A stretch of DNA of 49,542 nucleotides, taken from assembly GCA_027886885.1 (NCBI GenBank), contig JAPCJP010000010.1, positions 9,890 through 59,431 on the forward strand. Reading direction: 5' to 3'. Positions 39,704 through 47,425 of the stretch are shown here, in pieces. The first letter of the stretch is position 1. The number at the start of each line of letters is the position of its first letter. The DNA comes from Nitrososphaerota archaeon. Lineage in GTDB: Archaea > Thermoproteota > Nitrososphaeria > Nitrososphaerales > Gagatemarchaeaceae. A program made the translations under genes and the position numbers. The notes beneath the pieces were generated by a model. It searched no databases. It was given only the letters and a program-made list of their open reading frames with translations, and was not told the origin of the DNA.

Positions 39704-40267
39704 TTGACCAGTGTTGGAGCCGCTTTGCGCAATAGACTGACCCGAGTCGAGCCGGCCGAGAAGATTCCAAGGGAGACGGCGGCAGTGGCCATCATCGTCG
39801 GGCAGTCGATTCAGGAGGGGGACCGGTTCCTGCTGATCAAGAGGGCGGAAAGGGCTGGAGACCCCTGGTCCGGCCAGGTCGCGTTCCCGGGCGGCCGCGT
39901 GGAACAGTATGACGTGAGCTTCGCGGCGACAGCCGTGAGGGAGACTCGCGAAGAGGTCGGCGTCGACCTGACGAGGTCTGAGTTCCTCGGCTACATGGGT
40001 CCTTTCGTACCCAGGAATAGGATGGTCCGGGTCGTTCCCGCGGTCTACGCGCTCACGGAAACGGTCAGCGTGCACCCCGGCCCCGAGGTCTCCTCTCACC
40101 GTTGGGTTCCATTCACAGAACTGCTTTCGGTCACGAATAGGGGGCTCGAGACCGTCAGCGAGGTCCCCGGCGTCGCTGTACCCTCCTTCCGGTTCGGCGA
40201 CTATGTGGTGTGGGGACTCACCGAGCGCATCTTGACAAGCTTGGCGGAGATGGTCGAGAGAGCCTAG
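39704..40267 (+). CDS. Nudix hydrolase, CoA pyrophosphatase-like
   Basis: A 187-residue Nudix hydrolase. The Nudix box is recognisable as AFPGGRVEQYDVSFAATAVR followed by ETREEVGVDL. The lead-in LIKRAERAGDPWSGQVAFPG fits the coenzyme A diphosphatase subgroup, which cleaves CoA or its derivatives at the pyrophosphate. ADP-ribose or other nucleotide diphosphates remain possible. The start is TTG at 39704. The 3' end overlaps the convergent phosphoribosyltransferase gene by 4 nt. Confidence 0.85.
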   Translation: MTSVGAALRNRLTRVEPAEKIPRETAAVAIIVGQSIQEGDRFLLIKRAERAGDPWSGQVAFPGGRVEQYDVSFAATAVRETREEVGVDLTRSEFLGYMGPFVPRNRMVRVVPAVYALTETVSVHPGPEVSSHRWVPFTELLSVTNRGLETVSEVPGVAVPSFRFGDYVVWGLTERILTSLAEMVERA

Positions 40268-40788
40268 GCCGCCCCATCAGCTTTTTGGGACGCCGGCAAC
40301 ACCAGCTGCCTCTGTCTCTTCGGTGACCGTGACCTCCTGACCTCCCCGCGCTCGTATGGGAAGACGATCCAGCTGTCGACCACCTGCAGCGCGTAGTCGG
40401 GTCGGAAGGTGCTCCACGGCTTGGTGTAGAGGACGGCGGTCTTCAGTACCTTTGGCTCCTCTGACTGCAGGTATCGCGTCACGGTCTCCATGGTGTCTCC
40501 GCCGTCCACCAGGTCGTCGACCAGGAGCACCCGCTTGCCGGATATTTCCTCGGTGATCGTCGTAAGTATGCGCGGTTTCACCCTCTGCCCTACGTCCGTG
40601 TAGGACTTTACGTTCAGGAAATCGATACGCGTCCCGAGTTGGTCGGCGACGACCATCGCGACCGGAATTCCCCCTCGGGCGATCCCTATCACGAGGTCGA
40701 ACTTCTTGCCCGTGGCCACCACTTTTTCGGCCAGTTCTGTCACCGCCTCGCCGTACTCAGCCCAGGTCATGTAGTGGAGCCGGGACAA
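40264..40788 (-). CDS. Purine-type phosphoribosyltransferase
   Basis: A type I phosphoribosyltransferase, probably xanthine/hypoxanthine-guanine type, for purine salvage. The PRPP loop is LLVDDLVDGGDTMETV, and the hood and PPi-loop region shows LVIGIARGGIPVAMVVADQL. I start it at TTG 40788 (SRLHYMTWAEYGEAV), giving 174 residues. Homologues begin just before a W-E-Y segment, and a TATA-like GCTTTTTAGT at 40811-40820 lies 28 nt upstream. A longer reading to 40863 would place its first 25 codons across that promoter and is less likely. ATG 40770 is another option. The base specificity cannot be read from the sequence. Confidence 0.85.
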   Translation of the reverse strand: MSRLHYMTWAEYGEAVTELAEKVVATGKKFDLVIGIARGGIPVAMVVADQLGTRIDFLNVKSYTDVGQRVKPRILTTITEEISGKRVLLVDDLVDGGDTMETVTRYLQSEEPKVLKTAVLYTKPWSTFRPDYALQVVDSWIVFPYERGEVRRSRSPKRQRQLVLPASQKADGAA

Positions 40789-40810
40789 ATGATTCGTACC
40801 GACCTGTCCC

Positions 40811-40820
40811 ACTAAAAAGC
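40811..40820 (-). promoter_or_regulatory. TATA-like promoter element for the phosphoribosyltransferase gene
   Basis: Minus-strand GCTTTTTAGT centred 28 nt upstream of TTG 40788; used to choose that start. Confidence 0.45.
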
Positions 40821-40862
40821 CTTCAATAGGCGCGCGGCGATTTCGATGCAAACCGCCAAGCA

Positions 40863-40870
40863 TTTAATGA
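40863..40870 (+). promoter_or_regulatory. TATA-like promoter element for the arginase-fold gene
   Basis: TTTAATGA centred 27 nt upstream of the ATG at 40893, consistent with a leaderless transcript. Confidence 0.45.
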
Positions 40871-40892
40871 AGCGGCACGGCCGCTACCAGAG

Positions 40893-41747
40893 ATGAGAGC
40901 GATCATCCACAGCGTTCATTCACAGACCCCGCAGACCATCGCTCAACTAGGCGAGGAGCTCGAACTCGTGGTGAGCCTTGACTCTCACCTGGACGTCTTT
41001 GGCGAGGGGGACACCAGCTTCTATCCGGAGGGGTTACGGACGATCGCCGCGAGGACGGCCGCGCACAACATGATTCCCCATGCAAGTGGGGGCTCGGCCG
41101 GGACCCAGTTGGTCGTCGCTATCCCGGAGAGGATGCTCGCAGCGCACGTCGCCGACGTGGAATCGCAGCTCCCCCCCTCGATCAGGGTGACCGACCTAAC
41201 CCGCGCCGTCAGGTCGACCGTCGATTACCTCAAGACCGCGATGGGCATAGAAGTGTACCAAAGCCCTCCGAAGAGCCTGTTGAATCTCATTGGTCGCACC
41301 AAGAGGGCTCGGAGCTGGCTCCTGGATGTGGATATCGACTTCATCCACGAGATGCAGGGCGAATCCTACACGCGGATCGTGGACCCCGAGCCGGGGGTTC
41401 TTGCGACGCTCGCGCAGGTCGTCGATTTCATCGACAAGGCAAGGCCGGAGACCATCACAATATCGGAAGCGAAGGTCTCTGCAATCAAGGACCCCGGGAG
41501 CAGATTTTCCGATTTCATCGCGCGACTGAGGGACATGGGTTACACAGTCGAGGAACGCGGAATATTCTCCAGCGACGACGAGGTGATCAGGGGGATCTCA
41601 GTGTGCAGGGAGTTCTACGAGGAGGTATCCAAGAGTCTGATGGCAGACCAAATGGATGAGATGATCGAAGGCAACGCGCGGAGATTCGAAGACGAAGAGA
41701 AAGCAGCGGCAAAGGCCTTCTTCGAGAGCAAGGGATACCAGAAATAG
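40893..41747 (+). CDS. Arginase/deacetylase-fold protein, UPF0489-like
   Basis: A 284-residue protein of uncertain function. Two acidic motifs stand out: VVSLDSHLDVFGEGD near residue 28 (D-x-H-x-D) and WLLDVDIDFIHEM near residue 146 (D-x-D). These match the metal-binding pattern of the arginase/deacetylase fold, and the arrangement resembles UPF0489. TITISEAKVSAIKDPGSR near residue 190 could be a further active-site strand. The C-terminal 40 residues are charged and helical. If the fold is right, it may hydrolyse a C-N bond in a metal-dependent way; the substrate is unknown. ATG at 40893 has a TATA box at leaderless distance. It is a single-gene unit upstream of tRNA-Val. Confidence 0.6.
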   Translation: MRAIIHSVHSQTPQTIAQLGEELELVVSLDSHLDVFGEGDTSFYPEGLRTIAARTAAHNMIPHASGGSAGTQLVVAIPERMLAAHVADVESQLPPSIRVTDLTRAVRSTVDYLKTAMGIEVYQSPPKSLLNLIGRTKRARSWLLDVDIDFIHEMQGESYTRIVDPEPGVLATLAQVVDFIDKARPETITISEAKVSAIKDPGSRFSDFIARLRDMGYTVEERGIFSSDDEVIRGISVCREFYEEVSKSLMADQMDEMIEGNARRFEDEEKAAAKAFFESKGYQK

Positions 41748-41769
41748 TGGACGGTATTGTTGGAAGAAA

Positions 41770-41844
41770 TGGGCCAGGGCGGATTCGAACCGCCGACTTT
41801 CGCTGTGTAAGAGCGACGTCATGACCAGGCTAGACCACTGGCCC
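41770..41844 (-). tRNA. tRNA-Val (anticodon TAC)
   Basis: The minus strand folds as a full cloverleaf: acceptor GGGCCAG/CTGGCCC with discriminator A at 41770, anticodon stem TCGCT/AGCGA around loop CTTACAC (anticodon TAC), and T arm GGCGG-TTCGAAT-CCGCC. There is no intron, and the 3' CCA is not encoded. A TATA box lies 29 nt upstream. Confidence 0.95.
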
Positions 41845-41867
41845 GCAGTTCGCAGCCGCCACGCTCG

Positions 41868-41877
41868 TTATTTAAGG
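41868..41877 (-). promoter_or_regulatory. TATA-like promoter element for tRNA-Val
   Basis: Minus-strand CCTTAAATAA centred 29 nt upstream of the first base of tRNA-Val at 41844. Confidence 0.6.
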
Positions 41878-41994
41878 CAAGATGGGCGTCGATCCCGGAG
41901 CATGGCGCGACGTGGTCTCTTGCCGGACAATCGGAACACGCCCGGGCTTGCAGCCTAAGACCGAAGGGTACGGCAGCTCATGCCCCCGTAAATC

Positions 41995-42003
41995 CTTAAA
42001 TAG
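41995..42003 (+). promoter_or_regulatory. TATA box of the histidine operon
   Basis: CTTAAATAG preceded by AATC. It predicts transcription initiation near 42025, about 155 nt upstream of hisG, which is a long leader for this genome. Confidence 0.5.
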
Positions 42004-42024
42004 AATTTGGCGGGCCGATTGTGA

Positions 42025-42182
42025 CGGTGATGCGAATGCGAGGGGGTTATCTTCATGGGGGCTGGTTCAGTTCACTAGCATTCGCGTCCTTATCAAGATA
42101 GGATTTTCAAGGCAACCACGGTCCTACGGGTTTTCTCGGATTACACAGATAGCGCGTATGCCAAATACGAGAGGTGCCAAAT
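42025..42182 (+). other. his operon leader with small ORFs, inverted repeat and direct repeat
   Basis: The leader between the predicted transcription start and hisG holds three things. First, a 23-codon ORF at 42030-42101 (begins MRMRGGYLHGG) that starts about 5 nt after the predicted transcript start. Second, a perfect inverted repeat GCGAATGC (42032-42039) / GCATTCGC (42078-42085) that could fold the small ORF into a stem. Third, a 9-bp direct repeat TGCCAAATA at 42159-42167 and 42175-42183, the latter touching the hisG ATG. A 10-codon ORF (42158-42190) overlaps the hisG start in another frame. The rest of 41878-42024 shows nothing else. Function is unproven. Confidence 0.4.
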
Positions 42183-43166
42183 ATGGCTAGACAGCTGAAG
42201 CTAGCCCTCCCGAAGGGTTCCCTAGAGAAGGCGACCTTCGAGACCTTCCAGAAGGCCTACTACAAGATTTCAGGGCAGGACAGGACCTACCGTCCGTTCT
42301 TCGGCGACCCCGACATCGAGCTCAGGATCCTTCGCCCGCAAGAGATTCCCGTCTATGTGGCTGATGGCGTCCAGGACGTCGGGATCACCGGCATAGATTG
42401 GATCCGCGAGACCCAGGCCAAGGTGGAGAAGGTGCTGGACCTCGAGTACGGGCGGGTGAAGATAGTCACCGCGTTCCCAAAGTCCTCGCCCTATGAGAAG
42501 GCCGCCGACCTCATCGAAGATTTCTGGAGGAAGGGCAAGCCCGTACGCATCTCGGCCGAGTATCTCAACATCACCTCGGACTACCTCAAGTCGATTCCCT
42601 CTTACAAGAAGCTCTTCGGCAAGAAGGAGCCGATGATCATAACACCCTGGTGGAGGAAGGGGAACAACCCCATGGCGAGCATATACCTCTCGTTCGGCGC
42701 CACCGAGGCAAAACCCCCGGAAATCGCCGACGTCATCGTTGACGTGACCGAGACCGGGACGACCCTGGAACAGAACAACCTGAGGCAGGCGGAGACCATT
42801 ATGGTCTCGACCGCCCACCTCGTGACCAACAAGTCGGTTCTCGAGGACCCATGGAAGAGAGAGAAGCTCTACGACCTCAAGATCATGCTCCGCGGTGTTG
42901 TAGAGGCCCAGAAGAAGCTCCACATCTTTGTGAACGTGAAGGAGGGCAACCTGCAGAGGCTCCTCAAGGAGCTGCCCGCGCTCAAGCGGCCGACAATCAG
43001 CCCCCTCTCCGAGAAGGGTTGGTTCGCCGTGAACACGGTCATAAGCAGGAAGGATCTCCTCAGCATGCTCCCCACATTGAGAAAGCTCACCCAGGGGCTC
43101 GTCGTACACGAACCCCAGCAAATCCTTTCTCTAGACGAATTCTCTGAAGAGAAGGAAGAGGAATGA
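42183..43166 (+). CDS. hisG: ATP phosphoribosyltransferase, long form
   Basis: Catalyses the first step of histidine synthesis, joining ATP and PRPP. From ATG 42183 it has 327 residues: a periplasmic-binding-like catalytic core starting LKLALPKGSLEKATFETF, with VQDVGITGIDWI near residue 70 and a PRPP-binding region VIVDVTETGTTLEQNNLR near 185. A C-terminal HisG regulatory (ACT-like) domain covers about 235-310 (KLHIFVNVKEGNLQRLLKEL). The long form normally works without HisZ and is inhibited by histidine. GTG at 42174 is an alternative start, but ATG fits better. hisD overlaps its stop by 4 nt (ATGA). Confidence 0.94.
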   Translation: MARQLKLALPKGSLEKATFETFQKAYYKISGQDRTYRPFFGDPDIELRILRPQEIPVYVADGVQDVGITGIDWIRETQAKVEKVLDLEYGRVKIVTAFPKSSPYEKAADLIEDFWRKGKPVRISAEYLNITSDYLKSIPSYKKLFGKKEPMIITPWWRKGNNPMASIYLSFGATEAKPPEIADVIVDVTETGTTLEQNNLRQAETIMVSTAHLVTNKSVLEDPWKREKLYDLKIMLRGVVEAQKKLHIFVNVKEGNLQRLLKELPALKRPTISPLSEKGWFAVNTVISRKDLLSMLPTLRKLTQGLVVHEPQQILSLDEFSEEKEEE

Positions 43167-44458
43167 ATGAACCACTACCCCTGATCGCTGTTACAAAGCG
43201 GAACGCTGCACGTGTGGCCGCCAAGGTCAGGGGCCGCTCCCGAGACGTGAGTGAAGTAGAGAAGATCGTTGAGGAGATAGTCGCCAAGGTCAGGCTGGAG
43301 GGCGACAAGGCTCTCCTCATGTATTCGCGGACCTTGGACCGAGCGGAGATAGGTGGAGCCCTGCGGGTCAGCGGTGACGATCTAACGGAAGCCGCTCAGA
43401 CGATAGACGCGAAACTATCAGAAGCGCTCAGGTTCTCCCTGGGGAGGATCCGGAGAACACAGGGGCAGCTACTCCGACGCCTGTCCTACACCTATGTCGC
43501 GAACGGCTTCGTGACGCGGAGCGCTCCCCGCCCCATCAGCTCTGTCGGCTGCTATATCCCCGGGGGGAGGGCGTCCTACGCGAGCACGGTCCTGATGACC
43601 GCGGGCGTCGCCAAGCTAGCCGGGGTCAAGAGGGTCGTCCTGTGCACTCCTCCGGACCCGCAGGGCAGGGTCAGCGGGGCCGTACTGGCCGCGGCCCAAA
43701 TCTGCGGCGTCGACGAAGTGTACCGCGTCGGGGGCGCTCACTCCATAGCGGCTCTCGGATACGGGACGGAGACCATCCCCAAGGTGGACAAGATAGTGGG
43801 TCCCGGGGGGATATATGTCTCCGTGGCGAAGCGGCTCATTTCACGCGATGTCCCAATCGATTTCTTTGCTGGGCCCACAGAGCTGGTGGTGGTAGGGGAC
43901 GAGACCGCCGACCCGAGGTTGGTCGCCTGGGACCTTGTGGGGCAGGCCGAGCACGGAGAGGACAGCCTCTGCGGGTTCGTGACATGGGACGAGGGACTAG
44001 CCAGGAAGGTTAGACGGGAAGCTGCCCTGTTGGCCAGGGGTGCACAGAGGGAGAGCTACGTTCGCGGAGCCCTTGATAGGGGATTCACCGCTTTGTGCTC
44101 GGACAGGGAAGCCGCCCTAGCTCTGGTGAACGCGGTCGCTCCTGAACACCTGGAGGTCATGGTAAAGGACGCGAGGAGTTTCTCCGAAGGAATCGAGAAC
44201 GCGGGGCTCGTCCTCCTCGGCAAGTACGCCCCGTGCGCAGCCAGCGACTACTGCATCGGCACCGACCACGTCATCCCGACCCAGGGATACGCGGCCCTGA
44301 GGGGAGGCCTATCGGTGTTCGACTTTCTCAAGCTGAGCTGGACCACCGAGGGGACCAAAGAAGGATTGAAGGCGACCCTTCCCTCGCTGGAGGCGCTGGC
44401 AAAGTCGGAAGGTTTGCCCAACCACTACGAATCTGCAGCTGCGAGGTTCAAGAGATGA
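43163..44458 (+). CDS. hisD: Histidinol dehydrogenase
   Basis: A 431-residue Zn and NAD enzyme that performs the last two oxidations to histidine. The family segments SVGCYIPGGRASYASTVLMT, IVGPGGIYVSVAKRLI, FFAGPTELVVVGDETADPRL and DLVGQAEHGEDS (Zn and catalytic Glu/His region) are in order, with GTDHVIPTQGYAALRGGLSV near the C-terminus. Length matches the family. ATG 43163 overlaps hisG and its stop overlaps the HAD gene (ATGA), so it is coupled on both sides. Confidence 0.96.
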   Translation: MNEPLPLIAVTKRNAARVAAKVRGRSRDVSEVEKIVEEIVAKVRLEGDKALLMYSRTLDRAEIGGALRVSGDDLTEAAQTIDAKLSEALRFSLGRIRRTQGQLLRRLSYTYVANGFVTRSAPRPISSVGCYIPGGRASYASTVLMTAGVAKLAGVKRVVLCTPPDPQGRVSGAVLAAAQICGVDEVYRVGGAHSIAALGYGTETIPKVDKIVGPGGIYVSVAKRLISRDVPIDFFAGPTELVVVGDETADPRLVAWDLVGQAEHGEDSLCGFVTWDEGLARKVRREAALLARGAQRESYVRGALDRGFTALCSDREAALALVNAVAPEHLEVMVKDARSFSEGIENAGLVLLGKYAPCAASDYCIGTDHVIPTQGYAALRGGLSVFDFLKLSWTTEGTKEGLKATLPSLEALAKSEGLPNHYESAAARFKR

Positions 44459-45543
44459 GGGGAGCCACCTACGGGCTGGAGAAGCTGGCAAGCGAGACCG
44501 TGATGGTCAGCTCAGCATCTCGGGCCCGTCTGGCGCAGGTCGATAGCGTAGTCTTCGATTGTGACGGGGTCCTCATAGACGCGAGCCGGTCCTATGATGC
44601 GGCGATTCTCATTACCGCGGAAAGTATGCTCGAGGGTTTCTCCGGCACCAGACTTCCACTGGAGAGGGTCGGGGGCGAGTACATACTGCGGATTCGCAGA
44701 ACCGGAGGCTTCAACGACGACTGGGAGACCACGTATGCGCTTGCGATTCTCTCGATGGTGGCCCTCGAACCCCTCGATTCTGCGGCTGCGAACAAGGATA
44801 GGGCGAAGAAAGCCCTTCTGAGACTGGACGATCTGATCGGCGACTTTTCCTCCCGCAAGAGGCTGCGCGGGAGAGTTTCCCTGGACGAGTACCTCGCGGA
44901 GGGGGACCTCGAGACCCCCCAAGTAGAGGAGCTGCGCGCCTACCTCGACGCCCCCACAGACCCCGCGCACAGCCGGATGACCGCCACCTTCGATGAGACC
45001 TACTACGGCAGCAAGCTCTTCGAACGGATCTATGGCCTGGAGGCCTCTGGCCCGGGGCGCAGGGGGTTGATTGATAACGAGGAGATCCTCCTCAGCGAGG
45101 CGAGGCTCGGCCAGCTTGAGAAGATTCTGGGCGGTAGGAGGATGGCGATGGCCACAGGGCGCCCCTTGGTTGCAGTGCAGTACACCATGGGCCGCCTTTT
45201 GCGCTTCTTCGATCAGGAGGCATCGATGTTCATAGGGGACGGGGACGTCAAACCCGACATGGTTCAGGAGCTGAGAAAATACCGGAAGCCGAGCGGCCTG
45301 AGCTTGGTCCGCGCCCGCCAGAAGCTCTCTTCGGAGACGATGCTGTACATCGGGGACTCTGCGGAGGACAGGCTGATGGTCGACGACGCGCGGAAGACCT
45401 CTGACGGGCTGCTCTTTGGCGGGGTCTATGGTACGTCGTTTAACCAGGAAGAACAGATGAGCTACTTTGCCCAGAGCGGAGCCGATGTCGTGATGAGAAA
45501 AGTTGGAAGCACCCCGGCATTACTGCGGAGGCTGAAAGCATGA
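44455..45543 (+). CDS. HAD-superfamily hydrolase, candidate histidinol-phosphatase
   Basis: A 362-residue HAD hydrolase embedded in the his operon. Motif I is VVFDCDGVLID with Asp35 and Asp37; motif II/III regions include MAMATGRPLVAVQYTMG; motif IV is YIGDSAEDRLMVDDARK near residue 308. The insert of about 170 residues between motif I and the second half is larger than in ordinary subfamily I HADs. No other histidinol-phosphatase gene is visible, so this is the natural candidate for dephosphorylating histidinol phosphate (inference from context). ATG 44455 overlaps the hisD stop, and the 3' end overlaps hisB. A reading that extends the start back to 44233 runs inside hisD and is rejected. 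Confidence 0.8.
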   Translation: MRGATYGLEKLASETVMVSSASRARLAQVDSVVFDCDGVLIDASRSYDAAILITAESMLEGFSGTRLPLERVGGEYILRIRRTGGFNDDWETTYALAILSMVALEPLDSAAANKDRAKKALLRLDDLIGDFSSRKRLRGRVSLDEYLAEGDLETPQVEELRAYLDAPTDPAHSRMTATFDETYYGSKLFERIYGLEASGPGRRGLIDNEEILLSEARLGQLEKILGGRRMAMATGRPLVAVQYTMGRLLRFFDQEASMFIGDGDVKPDMVQELRKYRKPSGLSLVRARQKLSSETMLYIGDSAEDRLMVDDARKTSDGLLFGGVYGTSFNQEEQMSYFAQSGADVVMRKVGSTPALLRRLKA

Positions 45544-46115
45544 GGACGGCGAAGGTCCAACGGAAGACCAAGGAGACGGACATCCGGGTAGAGGTGAACA
45601 TCGATGGGAGCGGACTCCCAGACAACAGGACCGGCATCAAGTTCCTCGACCACATGCTGGACTCCTTCTCCACGCACAGCCTCGTAGACCTGAAGGTGAG
45701 GGGCAAAGGGGACCTTCAGCACCACATGGTAGAGGACGTGGCGCTCAGCCTCGGTCAGGCACTCAGCAAGGCTCTTGGAGAGAGGAAGGGTATACGCCGC
45801 TTCGGGCAGGCGATTGTCCCGATGGACGACGCGCTGGCCATTGCGGCCCTCGACCTGGTAAAGAGACCCTACTCCTCGGTCCAGCTCGGCCTGGAGAGGG
45901 CAATGCTGGAGGACGCCCCCCGTGAGGACCTCGAACACTTCTTCTTCTCCATAGCCATGAGCCTGGGCTCCACTCTTCACATCAAGGTACTAGACGGCAA
46001 GAACGACCACCACAAGTTCGAAGCTGCAGTCAAGGCGCTCGCACTGGCTTTCAGGGACGCCTCGACGCCCGACCCCAGGCGCTCCACGACCCCATCGTCG
46101 AAGGGAAAGATGTAG
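45540..46115 (+). CDS. hisB: Imidazoleglycerol-phosphate dehydratase
   Basis: A 191-residue Mn-dependent dehydratase of histidine synthesis. Metal-binding His/Glu clusters are present: DNRTGIKFLDHMLDSFSTHS and DLQHHMVEDVALSLGQAL in the first half, and DLEHFFFSIAMSLG with KNDHHKFEAAVKALALAF in the second half, reflecting the internal duplication of HisB. There is no fused phosphatase domain, unlike E. coli HisB. ATG 45540 overlaps the HAD gene by 4 nt; hisH follows within 2 nt. Confidence 0.96.
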   Translation: MRTAKVQRKTKETDIRVEVNIDGSGLPDNRTGIKFLDHMLDSFSTHSLVDLKVRGKGDLQHHMVEDVALSLGQALSKALGERKGIRRFGQAIVPMDDALAIAALDLVKRPYSSVQLGLERAMLEDAPREDLEHFFFSIAMSLGSTLHIKVLDGKNDHHKFEAAVKALALAFRDASTPDPRRSTTPSSKGKM

Positions 46116-46117
46116 TC

Positions 46118-46711
46118 TTGCGGGTGACTATCTTCAATTACGGCGCTGGGAACCTCTTCAGCATCCAGGCCGCTCTGAGGAAGGAGGGCGCCAAGCCTTC
46201 CGTCACGAAGACGGGCTCGGGTATGAAGGAAGCGGACGCTCTGATCCTGCCCGGCGTGGGGAGCTTCGACCAGGCCGCGAACTCGCTTCCCATGGAGGAG
46301 ATTCGCGAGGTGATCAGGTCGGGGAAACCCACCCTGGGCATATGCCTCGGATTACAGCTATTCTTCGGAGGGAGCGAGGAGGGGAGGGCCAAGGGTCTAT
46401 CCCTCCTGAAGGGGAGGGTGAGGCGACTGCCCCCATCGGTGAAGGTGCCCCAGATTGGGTGGAACACGCTCAACGTGGAAAGAGAGAACGAGCTAGTGAG
46501 CGGGCTGGACAAAGAGCCGTGGGTCTACTACGTCAACTCCTACTACCCGGAGACCGATGGGAAGTGGGTCGTAGCTACGAGCGACTATGGAGTGAGATTT
46601 CCATGTCTGGTGGCGGAGAAGAACTTCTACGGGACCCAGTTCCACCCTGAAAAGTCCGGAGCGACTGGCAGGACGATATTGCAGAACTTCCTCAAGGCGG
46701 CGAAAAAGTAG
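46118..46711 (+). CDS. hisH: Imidazole glycerol phosphate synthase, glutaminase subunit
   Basis: A 197-residue class I glutamine amidotransferase that feeds ammonia to HisF. The nucleophile Cys is in PTLGICLGLQLFFGG and the catalytic His/Glu in FYGTQFHPEKSG. The N-terminus VTIFNYGAGNLFSIQAAL is standard. Start is TTG 46118 or GTG 46124; the latter gives the closest N-terminus to other HisH. hisA begins at 46712 immediately after the stop. Confidence 0.95.
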   Translation: MRVTIFNYGAGNLFSIQAALRKEGAKPSVTKTGSGMKEADALILPGVGSFDQAANSLPMEEIREVIRSGKPTLGICLGLQLFFGGSEEGRAKGLSLLKGRVRRLPPSVKVPQIGWNTLNVERENELVSGLDKEPWVYYVNSYYPETDGKWVVATSDYGVRFPCLVAEKNFYGTQFHPEKSGATGRTILQNFLKAAKK

Positions 46712-47425
46712 ATGGAGACGTGGGCGGCAATCGACGTGCTAGAGGGGGCGGCTGTGACCCTGCTGCAGGGTAAGCCGTCGGAGAAGACGGTGTGGGGGGA
46801 GGACCCCATCAGCTACGCCGCCAGGTGGCAGGACGAAGGAGCCTATGGCCTACACCTTATCGACCTTGATGCGGCTTTCCAGAGAGGGTCCAACAGGGAG
46901 ATGATCCTCGGAATTGTCAGGAGGGCCCACGTGCCGGTCCAGGTCGGGGGCGGGATCAGAGACCGGGAGTCGGCTGAGGCCTGGCTAGACTCCGGCGCCG
47001 ACAGGATCGTTGTGGGTACCATGGTCTACAAGAACCGAGACCTGTTCCTGGAGCTCCTTCACGATCACGGACCAGAGAGGATAGTCGTGGCCACGGACTA
47101 CCGAGATGGGGTGATAACGACCGGGGGATGGACCGAGCGCACAGGAACTGCGATACTGCAAGGCGTCGAGGAGCTGGAGACCCTCGGGGTATCGAACATC
47201 CTGGCGACATCGGTGGGCAAGGACGGGACCGGCTCGGGTCCGGACCTGGAGACGATAACGCAGATCCGACGGGCCACCAAGATGTCGCTCCTGGCGTCGG
47301 GAGGGATTAGGGACGCGCAGGACCTCAAGAGCCTGGAGCTAGCGGGCGCAGACGGGGCTGTGCTAGGTAGAGCGCTCTACGAGGAGAAGATCAGGATCTC
47401 TGAAGTCGGGAGGCCGAAAAAATAA
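46712..47425 (+). CDS. hisA: ProFAR isomerase
   Basis: A 237-residue TIM-barrel enzyme that isomerises the aminoaldose ProFAR to PRFAR. The catalytic Asp is in WAAIDVLEGAAVTLLQGKPS; DEGAYGLHLIDLDAAF, VQVGGGIRDRESAEAWLDSG and LLASGGIRDAQDLKSLE are the half-barrel phosphate-binding repeats. ATG at 46712. Its stop TAA (47423-47425) overlaps the probable hisF start; see hisF. Confidence 0.95.
   Translation: METWAAIDVLEGAAVTLLQGKPSEKTVWGEDPISYAARWQDEGAYGLHLIDLDAAFQRGSNREMILGIVRRAHVPVQVGGGIRDRESAEAWLDSGADRIVVGTMVYKNRDLFLELLHDHGPERIVVATDYRDGVITTGGWTERTGTAILQGVEELETLGVSNILATSVGKDGTGSGPDLETITQIRRATKMSLLASGGIRDAQDLKSLELAGADGAVLGRALYEEKIRISEVGRPKK

Noticed and set aside
40789-40863. 25-residue N-terminal extension of the phosphoribosyltransferase
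   Set aside because: It would run across the TATA-like element and has no family similarity; TTG 40788 fits promoter spacing.
42025-42182. his leader as a box C/D guide RNA or a degenerate tRNA
   Set aside because: A GTGATG-like box C and a GGTTC-like T arm can be glimpsed, but no matching box D, stems or cloverleaf could be built around them.
41882-42190. 102-codon open frame between tRNA-Val and hisG
   Set aside because: It spans the his TATA box, has irregular composition and no protein-like pattern. Only its last ten codons, as a possible small overlapping ORF, were kept as a leader feature.
44233-44454. N-terminal extension of the HAD hydrolase frame into hisD
   Set aside because: The extension lies in another frame of conserved hisD sequence; ATG 44455 in an ATGA overlap is the natural start.
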